DNA of 64,000 nucleotides, from NCBI RefSeq assembly GCF_013623905.1, contig NZ_JABKDD010000009.1:1-64000 (forward strand). Reading direction: 5' to 3'. Source of the stretch: Brevibacterium sediminis (lineage in GTDB: Bacteria; Actinomycetota; Actinomycetes; Actinomycetales; Brevibacteriaceae). Positions 56,933 through 64,000 of this stretch are shown here, one piece after another. The first letter of the stretch is position 1; each line of letters starts with the position of its first letter. The position numbers were made by a program, and so were the translations under genes. Below the pieces are notes generated by a model, which saw nothing but the letters and a program-made list of their open reading frames with translations, ran no database searches and was not told where the DNA came from.

Positions 56933-58150
56933 CTAGGAGCCGTGCCGGTGCAGGGCGGTGACGAGATCGCCGCCGATCGCTCCGAACAGCGTCTGTGCCC
57001 AAACGCTGCGGCCCTCGACGTAGGGTCGGTCGCCGTCGAAGATCCACTGCAGTTCGCGGCCGGAGTGCAGATCGGACAGGCAGCTGCTGCAGACGGGGAC
57101 GCGAACGCTCTTTCCCGCCAAGTGTCCCTTGCGCTCGGTGCTCACCAGCTGATTCGATCGCGCCTCTCCGTGGAGAGGGTTGACCGTGCACAGACTCTGC
57201 GGGAGTCCCCGCGTCTTTGCTGACTTCGTCGAGCCAGCAGAACGGGCAGAATCGGATTTTCCGGTCCTCGCCCCGCGCTTGGTCGATCTGTGCAGCTTCA
57301 CCTCGGCGATCTCGCGTCCGGCCTGACGCAGCAGCACCATGGCCCCGGCGAGGTCGATGCGTTCGGCCTCGGTGTCGTCGACGATGGATCTGGCCATCTG
57401 GTAGGCGTCGAGCGCTCTTTCCACTCCCTCGGCATCTGTGGTGCTGAGGTCCTGGGTCTGCAGCTGCGTGATCTCGTCGGCCAGCTCTGTCGTGTCCTCG
57501 TTCAGTCCTTCTCGCAGGGTCTTCCGCTGCAGGTCATCGACTCGGTCGAGCAGTCGTGCCGGCAATTCGAAGCGGCGGCGGGTGCGGGCGGCTTTCGCCC
57601 GCTCTCGCCGTGACCTGGCGAACCAGATGACGGCGATGACCAGCGCCAGCACCAGAACCGCTCCCCCGAGGAACAGAGTGGCTGTCGAGTTCGAACCGTC
57701 GACCGTCTGCACCTCGCTGCCCGAGGCCTCCTGTCCGGTTTCGTACTCGGGTGCCTCCTGCGGATCGGCGTAGAGGTCGAGGAGCATGTTCAGCTTCGTC
57801 TGCGACGGAGTGCTGTGGCTCCATTTTTCGCGCCCGACGGACATCTGCTCCATCACCTGCATCTGCAGATCGTGCTGGTCCTCGAAGGTGTAGTCGACGG
57901 CGAGGTCGGTGTTCGTATCGATCATGATGAACGCACCCTCATCGCCGTTGAAGACCTTGACCTGCTCGAGCAGATCCCTATCGGCACCCTCGCCTCCGGT
58001 GATGATGACGTAGACATCGAAGTCGAGGCTGTCGATCTTCGTCTCCGCCTTCTGCAGCAGCGTTTCGTTGATCTCCCCCTTCGCGGCATTCGTCACGTAG
58101 ACGGGATCGGTGTTGAGCGCCTCGGCGATCGACTGGGCCTGTTGGGTCAC
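56933..58150 (-). CDS. Unrecognised membrane protein C of a three-gene operon (TPM-like ectodomain, cytoplasmic Cys/His module)
   Basis: A 405-aa protein. Residues ~6-110 form an alpha/beta segment (DPVYV, FDVYVIITGG, EGAFIMIDTNTDLAV) resembling TPM/YgcG-type domains. A single helix at 157-177 is followed by basic residues, predicting N-out/C-in without a cleavable signal. The cytoplasmic part is helical and Lys/Arg-rich. It ends in a Cys/His motif: C321, H327, C354 and C357 (LCTVNPLHG, VPVCSSCLSDL), then DRPYVEGRSVWAQTLFG. The GTG start overlaps the preceding gene's stop (GTGA). I know no function. The ectodomain and the C-terminal motif recur in protein A. Confidence 0.7.
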   Translation of the reverse strand: MTQQAQSIAEALNTDPVYVTNAAKGEINETLLQKAETKIDSLDFDVYVIITGGEGADRDLLEQVKVFNGDEGAFIMIDTNTDLAVDYTFEDQHDLQMQVMEQMSVGREKWSHSTPSQTKLNMLLDLYADPQEAPEYETGQEASGSEVQTVDGSNSTATLFLGGAVLVLALVIAVIWFARSRRERAKAARTRRRFELPARLLDRVDDLQRKTLREGLNEDTTELADEITQLQTQDLSTTDAEGVERALDAYQMARSIVDDTEAERIDLAGAMVLLRQAGREIAEVKLHRSTKRGARTGKSDSARSAGSTKSAKTRGLPQSLCTVNPLHGEARSNQLVSTERKGHLAGKSVRVPVCSSCLSDLHSGRELQWIFDGDRPYVEGRSVWAQTLFGAIGGDLVTALHRHGS

Positions 58151-58959
58151 TGCTTCGCTGTCCGTTTCTTCAGTGCGCGGCGGATGAAGTATGTTCCGAC
58201 GCCGATTCCCGCGCCGACGAGGATGCCGAAGACGGCTCCGGCCACAGCGCCGCCGGTGCTGTACGACAGCGTGTGCGGGTCCTTCGTCGTGTCCTCGGAG
58301 GTCACCTCCGGGTTCCCGTCGTCATCATGACGGTGCGAGTAGCGCGATTCGACGTCCTCGGTCTCGGCAGCACTGATCTTACGCACTCCCGCGAGCGCGG
58401 CATCGGAGTCGCTGTCGTCTAAGCCCCCCGACAGAGTCAGCAGCGAAGGTCGGATGAGGCCCTTCTCCGCCAGTCCCATGCGCCCGGTGGCATCGACCGT
58501 GAGCACTGCAGCCTCGGGGTCATCCATCTCGGTGACGATCCGAGCCGCCAACAGATCGAGGTCTCCATCGGCGTCGTCAAGATCCGAGACGTTGAGGAAC
58601 GCCACATAGATCGGGCTGTCGGCCTCGGCGATCTCCGCGCGGATGGAGTCGACATCGCCCTCGTCGATCTCGAACTCCGGGTAGCCGTCGAAGTAGACGG
58701 GATCTGCTGCGAAGGACGTCGCGATCGCCTGGTAGCGGTCTGTTGCGTAGTTCGGATCATGGGCGCCTTCGATGCGGTCGTCGTAGATCGAGTCGACGAC
58801 GATCGCGTCACTGTCGGCTGCGGTGATCCTCTCGGCCTTCGCCTGATCGAACAGATATGTGCTCAGCAGAGTGGCGCCGATCGACACTGCAGCGACCGCG
58901 ACGACGGCGATGAGCCAGTCGAGAGGGGTCTTCGAACGCACGCTTCCGGCGGCCATCAT
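58147..58959 (-). CDS. Unrecognised membrane protein B of a three-gene operon
   Basis: A 270-aa protein with helices at about 15-36 and 235-258. The ~200 residues between should lie outside the membrane, judged by flanking charges (KTPLDW before the first helix, RRALKKR after the second). The ectodomain contains ATSFAADPVYFDG, PIYVAFLNVS and AAVLTVDATG, aligning with proteins A and C. It lacks the cytoplasmic Cys/His domain. GGAAGGAG precedes the ATG, which overlaps the gene A stop by ATGA. I recognise no family. Confidence 0.7.
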   Translation of the reverse strand: MMAAGSVRSKTPLDWLIAVVAVAAVSIGATLLSTYLFDQAKAERITAADSDAIVVDSIYDDRIEGAHDPNYATDRYQAIATSFAADPVYFDGYPEFEIDEGDVDSIRAEIAEADSPIYVAFLNVSDLDDADGDLDLLAARIVTEMDDPEAAVLTVDATGRMGLAEKGLIRPSLLTLSGGLDDSDSDAALAGVRKISAAETEDVESRYSHRHDDDGNPEVTSEDTTKDPHTLSYSTGGAVAGAVFGILVGAGIGVGTYFIRRALKKRTAKQ

Positions 58960-60191
58960 CGGCTCCTTCCGACAGCGGCGGAGCGCTGAGGGCTCATTTC
59001 ATCCAGCACCGCCTCGTCGAGAGGTTGGAAGCTGCCGAAACCAGAGAGTGCGTAGGCGTCATCGCGTTGGAAGTACGGAACTGCACGGGTGGAGCCGGGA
59101 CGTTTGGGCACCATCAGTCGTTCCGGGTCGTGGCCGGTCGCCAGCTCCTGACGACAGTCGGCGCACAGCCCTACGGTGAGGCTGCGGCCCGACTGTTTGA
59201 GCACATGGTCCTCAATGTCCTTGCGATGATGCGGGAAGAGGAAGCAGAAGCGCGGTTCGTCTTCGACTCGGCTGGAGCGCCTGCGCAGCTGTCGGCGCAG
59301 CCAACGGTCGAGGGCGACGAGGACGAACACGCCGTTGCGGTGGGCGAAGTCGACCGATTCTGCCCAATCCGGGTGGGCCGCAGTCAGAGCCGCCAGCGCA
59401 TCCTGGATTCGTCTGCCTCGGTCATGCAGGGCCCACGTGTCGTCATCGGGATGGTCGGGTTCGGGGATCGGGGCGGCCGCCTCGGTGACGGCCTTCTTCA
59501 GCTTGTGCGACGTGACCAGTTCGGGTTTCGTGGTCAGCTCAGACCGCCAGGAATAGCGATGACGGCGATGCAGCAGCCACAGGGTCGCACCGAGGGCTGC
59601 GACCGCCGTGGCGCCGAAGACGAGCGTGTCTGGGTCGGAGTTGTCGAGGCCGAAGCGTTCGATGTAGTCCTCATCGCGGTCACCGACATCGCGGGTGTCG
59701 AAATCCGGTGCCTGGGGAGGTTCGGTGCCCTTGGCGGCGGCGACGAGGACCTGCAGATAGTAGGGCACGGCGAGTTCGACAGAGATGAAGTCGTCGCTGC
59801 TGGACTTCATGAGTTCCGGGGCACCTGTGGGGACGACGGGTCCGTTGTCGGTGACGAGGTAGGCGAACGAGCGGGCGGAGGTCTCGCCTTCACTGAAGAG
59901 GACGAGGGTCTGCTTCTCCCCCGATTCCTGATGCATGTCGAAGGCGAAGTCGGAGGTGAACTTCGCCCAATCGCCGTAGCCCATGGTCAGGAGTCCGGGG
60001 ACGATCGCGAGGTAGTGGGTGAGGCCGGTGTCCTCGGTCTGCTGTGAGGCTTGCCGAATGGCCTTGATCTGATTCTCGGTCAGTCCGGGCCTGATGATCT
60101 CGTCGATGTAGAGGGGATGCTGCGCCCAAGTTCCGCGGATGCGTTCGCGCAGCTGCTGTTGTGCGCGGGCGTAGCTCGTCATCTCAGTCAC
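58956..60191 (-). CDS. Unrecognised membrane protein A of a three-gene operon (ectodomain, cytoplasmic Cys/His module)
   Basis: A 411-aa protein. The N-terminal ~150 residues carry TWAQHPLYIDE, THYLAIVPG and KQTLVLFSEGETS, aligning in order with B and C. A single helix at ~189-207 is followed by HRRHRYSWR, predicting N-out/C-in. The cytoplasmic part has a helical region and C316, H321/H322, C343 and C346 (FCFLFPHHRKD, GLCADCRQEL), then VPYFQRDDAYALSGFG. The GTG at 60191 follows a TATTCT box by 6 nt with no ribosome site, so a leaderless start is likely; an ATG three codons on is the alternative. First gene of the operon. Confidence 0.7.
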   Translation of the reverse strand: MTEMTSYARAQQQLRERIRGTWAQHPLYIDEIIRPGLTENQIKAIRQASQQTEDTGLTHYLAIVPGLLTMGYGDWAKFTSDFAFDMHQESGEKQTLVLFSEGETSARSFAYLVTDNGPVVPTGAPELMKSSSDDFISVELAVPYYLQVLVAAAKGTEPPQAPDFDTRDVGDRDEDYIERFGLDNSDPDTLVFGATAVAALGATLWLLHRRHRYSWRSELTTKPELVTSHKLKKAVTEAAAPIPEPDHPDDDTWALHDRGRRIQDALAALTAAHPDWAESVDFAHRNGVFVLVALDRWLRRQLRRRSSRVEDEPRFCFLFPHHRKDIEDHVLKQSGRSLTVGLCADCRQELATGHDPERLMVPKRPGSTRAVPYFQRDDAYALSGFGSFQPLDEAVLDEMSPQRSAAVGRSR

Positions 60192-60197
60192 CAGTCA

Positions 60198-60203
60198 AGA
60201 ATA
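60198..60203 (-). promoter_or_regulatory. Candidate -10 box of the three-gene membrane operon
   Basis: TATTCT on the minus strand, identical to the rpsL -10, is 6 nt before the GTG start of gene A. No clear -35 is visible. Confidence 0.45.
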
Positions 60204-60318
60204 GTTCAGCTTCTGCCCGGCCCCTGTCGATCGGTGTTCCGAATCGGTCACATCGACATGGGACGGGCGAACATCCTCGGCGAATGAGGGCATTCCTAGG
60301 GCATTCCTGTTGGAGTGG

Positions 60319-60368
60319 GCATCCCCGGTGGGGATGCAGAGAACCCCCACGGCGGACCGTGGGGGTTC
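60319..60368 (-). terminator. Tandem hairpins after rplL
   Basis: A perfect 12-bp stem (60341-60352 with 60357-60368, loop CGGA) is followed by a smaller GCATCCCC/GGGGATGC stem (60319-60337). They separate rplJL from the membrane operon downstream on the same strand. Confidence 0.75.
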
Positions 60369-60404
60369 GAAGCCTATGCAGCAGTCAGGCTACTGCGCAG
60401 AAGA

Positions 60405-60791
60405 TCACTTGAGGGTGACGGTGGCGCCGGCAGCCTCGAGGGTCTCCTTGGCCTTCTCGGCGTCTTCCTTCGAAGCGCCTTCGAGGACGGCCTTGGGAGC
60501 TCCGTCGACGAGATCCTTGGCTTCCTTGAGTCCGAGGGAGGTGAGTCCACGGACTTCCTTGATGACGGGAACCTTCTTCTCGCCGGCCGATTCGAGGATG
60601 ACGTCGAATTCGGTCTGCTCTTCAGCAGCGGCTTCGCCGGCTCCGCCAGCGGCAGGAGCAGCGGCGACGGCGGCCGGAGCGGCAGCCTCGACGTCGAACT
60701 CTTCTTCGAACTTCTTGACGAACTCGGACAGTTCGATGAGGGTGAGCTCCTTGAAAGCCTCGAGGAGCTCGTCGGTGGTGAGCTTAGCCAT
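60405..60791 (-). CDS. rplL: Large-subunit ribosomal stalk protein bL12 (L7/L12)
   Basis: A 128-aa stalk protein. The N-terminal dimerisation helices ([27 protein letters not shown]) are followed by an Ala-rich hinge. The C-terminal factor-binding domain has [27 protein letters not shown]. It recruits EF-Tu, EF-G and IF2. It follows rplJ by ~60 bp and is followed by a terminator; rpoB is not adjacent. Confidence 0.98.
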   Translation of the reverse strand: MAKLTTDELLEAFKELTLIELSEFVKKFEEEFDVEAAAPAAVAAAPAAGGAGEAAAEEQTEFDVILESAGEKKVPVIKEVRGLTSLGLKEAKDLVDGAPKAVLEGASKEDAEKAKETLEAAGATVTLK

Positions 60792-60850
60792 GGTGGCTAG
60801 TCCTTCCTGTTTTGGTCACGATCAGCGACCGGTTCGGTTTGTGGTGATGC

Positions 60851-61384
60851 TCAGGCGTCGGAGGCAGGAGCGTCGTCCTGCTTCTCGCGGAGGGCATCGA
60901 CAGTGCGCACGGCCTTGACCAGCGGAGCGGTGAAGAGGTAAGCCGCCTGGTGGAGGCTTGCCTTCATGGCACCGGCTGCCTTTGCAAGCAGCACTTCGCG
61001 GGATTCGAGGTCGGCGAGCTGGTTGACCTGTTCGGGGCTGAGCGCGGCTCCATCGAAGTAGCCGCCCTTCACCACGAGCTTGTCGTTCGCCTTGGCAAAG
61101 TTACGCAGAGCCTTGGCAGCCTCAGGTGGTTCGCCGTTGACGAACGCGATCGCGGTGGGCCCATTGAGGTGCTCATCGAGACCGGTGACTCCGGCTTCCT
61201 TGGCTGCAATCTTGGTCAGCGTGTTCTTTACCACGGCGTAGCTGACGTTCTCACCGAGAGAGACGCGCAGTTCTTTCATCTGCGCGACGGTGAGACCGCG
61301 GTACTCGGTCAGCAACACAGCGTCGGAGTTCTCAAACTGCTGTTTGATCTCCTCGACTGCGGCTGCCTTGTCTGGCCTCGCCAT
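60851..61384 (-). CDS. rplJ: Large-subunit ribosomal protein uL10
   Basis: A 177-aa L10, [17 protein letters not shown], with [17 protein letters not shown] and the C-terminal helix that carries L12 dimers. The frame is open upstream, but AAAGGAACACC before the ATG at 61384 and the family start decide it. rplK and rplA are not adjacent. The leader carries an attenuator. Confidence 0.97.
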   Translation of the reverse strand: MARPDKAAAVEEIKQQFENSDAVLLTEYRGLTVAQMKELRVSLGENVSYAVVKNTLTKIAAKEAGVTGLDEHLNGPTAIAFVNGEPPEAAKALRNFAKANDKLVVKGGYFDGAALSPEQVNQLADLESREVLLAKAAGAMKASLHQAAYLFTAPLVKAVRTVDALREKQDDAPASDA

Positions 61385-61419
61385 GGTGTTCCTTTCATAA
61401 GTCGTCCGGTCTGTCCCGA

Positions 61420-61525
61420 CAACAGAAAAAGCGCTCCACGCAGGAAGGCGTGAAACGCTTGGCCGTCGATTCCAGAAGAATCCGACGGAAGGATTTCGGC
61501 TCACCTGCGCGGGTCACTCACTAGG
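61420..61525 (-). promoter_or_regulatory. L10-type ribosomal leader with attenuator
   Basis: Reading toward rplJ, a stem with one bulge (61478-61488 with 61463-61472) is followed by a 13-bp stem with two G-U pairs (61448-61460 with 61429-61441). A UUUUU run follows directly. This matches the L10(L12)4-controlled attenuator leaders known upstream of rplJL. The switch from antiterminator to terminator is inferred. Confidence 0.72.
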
Positions 61526-61602
61526 AGTCTTCGTCTGCGGGCACCGGGATTCGATGGCGAATTCCGATGATTCCACAGAGACCGACGGTCTTGGGTGGTT
61601 CA

Positions 61603-61633
61603 AGTCTAACGAAGTCCGTCCCGGCAAGTCCAA
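61603..61633 (-). promoter_or_regulatory. Weak candidate promoter for rplJL
   Basis: TTGGAC (61628-61633) and TAGACT (61603-61608) on the minus strand are 19 nt apart, longer than ideal. The implied leader is ~210 nt and would contain the L10 attenuator. Confidence 0.3.
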
Positions 61634-61657
61634 TCCGATCGCCGAGACCCCTCCCAC

Positions 61658-61715
61658 ACTACCTGACGGCGGCGCAGCAACCTGGCGCGAGGTTGCTGCG
61701 CCGCCGTCAGGTAGT
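61658..61715. repeat. 58-bp palindromic repeat, copy 2
   Basis: Perfect 26-bp arms (61658-61683 with 61690-61715) enclose GGCGCG. It differs from copy 1 by a paired change in the arms (GGCCCAGC/GCTGGGCC becomes GGCGCAGC/GCTGCGCC). It follows the 3' end of the alcohol dehydrogenase gene. Confidence 0.88.
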
Positions 61716-61739
61716 TCTGGGCGCGGGTGTGCAGGTTCG

Positions 61740-62759
61740 TCAGTATTCGATGACGACACGGCCGTCGATCTTGCCGTGTTCCATCTCGTCGAAGATCGCG
61801 TTGATGTCCTCGAGAGGTCGCTTCGTGAACGTCGGGTGGATCTTGCCGGCGGCATAGAATTCCAACGCCTCGACCATGTCCTGTCGGGTGCCGACGATCG
61901 AACCTCGGATCGTCAGGCCCTTGAGCACGATGTCGAAGATCGGTGCCGGGAAGTCACCGGGCGGCAGTCCGTTGAAGACGATGGTGCCGCCTCGGCGAGT
62001 CATTCCGATCGCCTGACCGAACGCCGCGGGGTGGACGGCGGTGACGAGGACTCCGTGTGAGCCGCCGATCTTGTCCTGGATGATCTCGGCCGGATCCTCG
62101 GCGAAGGCGTTGACAGTGATTTCGGCACCGTGCTTCTTCGCCAGCGCCAGCTTGTCGTCGGCGACATCGACGGCGACGACGCGCATGCCCATAGCGACGG
62201 CGTACTGGACGGCGATGTGTCCGAGTCCGCCGATTCCGGAGATGACGACCCATTGGCCCGGCTGAACCTCGGTGCGTTTGAGTCCTTTGTACACGGTGAC
62301 GCCGGCGCAGAGGACCGGGGCGATCTCATAGGGATCAGCACCGTCGGGGATGATGGCGGCGAACTTCGTGTCGACGAGCATGTACTCGCCGAAGGAGCCG
62401 TCGACGCCGTAGCCGCCGTTGACCTGGGATTCGCAGAGGGTCTCCCATCCCTGACGGCAGTGCTCACAGGTCCCGCATGCGGTCCACAGCCAAGCGTTGC
62501 CGACCATCTGTCCGACCTCGACATCGGTGACGCCCTCGCCGACCTTTTCGACGATGCCGACTCCTTCGTGTCCCGGGATGAGCGGCACCTTCGGTTTGAC
62601 CGGCCAATCACCATGGGCGGCGTGGAGATCGGTGTGACAGACGCCGGAGGCGACGAGCTTGACCAACGCCTGCCCCGGGCCGGGGTCGGGAATCGCATTG
62701 TCCCCGACGACGAGTTCCTGGCCGAAACCCTCGACTACTGCAGCTTTCATTGCGGACAT
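61740..62759 (-). CDS. adhP: Zinc-dependent alcohol dehydrogenase (AdhP type)
   Basis: A 339-aa medium-chain dehydrogenase oxidising primary alcohols with NAD. Catalytic zinc ligands are C41 (GVCHTDLHAAHGDWP) and the H64/E65 pair (IPGHEGVG). The structural zinc ligands are C95, C98, C101 and C109. The Rossmann motif is ISGIGGLGHIAVQYA. Three in-frame ATGs occur at 62762, 62759 and 62750; AAGGAG lies six bases before 62759. An aldehyde dehydrogenase gene lies upstream on the same strand, suggesting alcohol to acid oxidation via the aldehyde. Palindromic repeats flank it on both sides. Confidence 0.93.
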   Translation of the reverse strand: MSAMKAAVVEGFGQELVVGDNAIPDPGPGQALVKLVASGVCHTDLHAAHGDWPVKPKVPLIPGHEGVGIVEKVGEGVTDVEVGQMVGNAWLWTACGTCEHCRQGWETLCESQVNGGYGVDGSFGEYMLVDTKFAAIIPDGADPYEIAPVLCAGVTVYKGLKRTEVQPGQWVVISGIGGLGHIAVQYAVAMGMRVVAVDVADDKLALAKKHGAEITVNAFAEDPAEIIQDKIGGSHGVLVTAVHPAAFGQAIGMTRRGGTIVFNGLPPGDFPAPIFDIVLKGLTIRGSIVGTRQDMVEALEFYAAGKIHPTFTKRPLEDINAIFDEMEHGKIDGRVVIEY

Positions 62760-62821
62760 CATTCTCTCCTTTGTGATGATGGTTCACGAAGCGATGCGGG
62801 GTTTGAATTTGAGGTGGAAGA

Positions 62822-62879
62822 ACTACCCGACGGCGGCCCAGCTACCTGGCGCGAGGTTGCTGCGCCGCCGTCGGGTAGC
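62822..62879. repeat. 58-bp palindromic repeat, copy 3
   Basis: Arms 62822-62847 and 62854-62879 around GGCGCG pair with about three mismatches. A T-A pair in the other copies is a C-G pair here (CCTGAC/GTCAGG becomes CCCGAC/GTCGGG). It lies between the aldehyde dehydrogenase stop and the adhP start. Confidence 0.85.
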
Positions 62880-62887
62880 AACTCGGG

Positions 62888-64000
<1,113 letters not shown>

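Overview
The window is a GC-rich actinobacterial chromosome segment. The str, S10, spc and alpha ribosomal operons, rpoBC, rplJL, a furA-katG pair, a DUF1707 protein and a GtrA-type envelope glycosylation operon all fit Actinobacteria. The ribosomal order (no rpsN between rplE and rpsH, no rpsD between rpsK and rpoA) resembles Micrococcales, and Brevibacterium or a relative is my best guess. That genus call is inference from gene content and protein style, not from a marker comparison.

Layout. (1) 0-11.3 kb holds housekeeping and transport genes: an App1-type phosphatase, trpS, cstA with its small partner, an exonuclease III, a GNAT, the one-carbon genes glyA-folD with divergent purU, and putP. 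(2) 11.7-35.2 kb, read right to left on the minus strand, is an almost unbroken translation block: rpsL-rpsG-fusA-tuf, then rpsJ through rpsQ, rplN through rplO, secY-adk-map, and infA-rpmJ-rpsM-rpsK-rpoA-rplQ. It is interrupted once, between map and infA, by a MalY/PatB-like aminotransferase, a PaaX-like regulator and a small membrane protein. (3) 35.7-38.5 kb is furA-katG. (4) 38.6-45.2 kb is a five-gene minus-strand operon: a GT2-GtrA glycosyltransferase, a GT39 glycosyltransferase, a response regulator, a histidine kinase and a glycine-rich membrane protein. (5) 45.4-47.1 kb is a DUF1707 protein translationally coupled to pfkA. (6) 47.3-54.7 kb is rpoC and rpoB. (7) 54.9-60.2 kb lies between rplL and rpoB. 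It has a tandem GNAT, a metallo-beta-lactamase-fold hydrolase and an operon of three unrecognised membrane proteins that appear to share one extracytoplasmic module. (8) 60.4-61.4 kb is rplL and rplJ with an L10-type attenuator leader. (9) 61.7-64 kb is a zinc alcohol dehydrogenase followed upstream by an aldehyde dehydrogenase cut by the window edge.

Cross-cutting signals: a 58-bp palindromic repeat occurs three times in full and once as a half copy, with compensatory changes between copies. Several genes have a TANNNT-type -10 box only 6-7 nt before the start codon, which predicts leaderless mRNAs. Many gene junctions are ATGA, GTGA or TGATG overlaps. I see no tRNA or rRNA gene, CRISPR array, IS element, prophage or replication origin.

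The best candidate for something undescribed is the three-gene membrane operon at 56.9-60.2 kb. The palindromic repeat family and the interruption of the map-infA junction come next.
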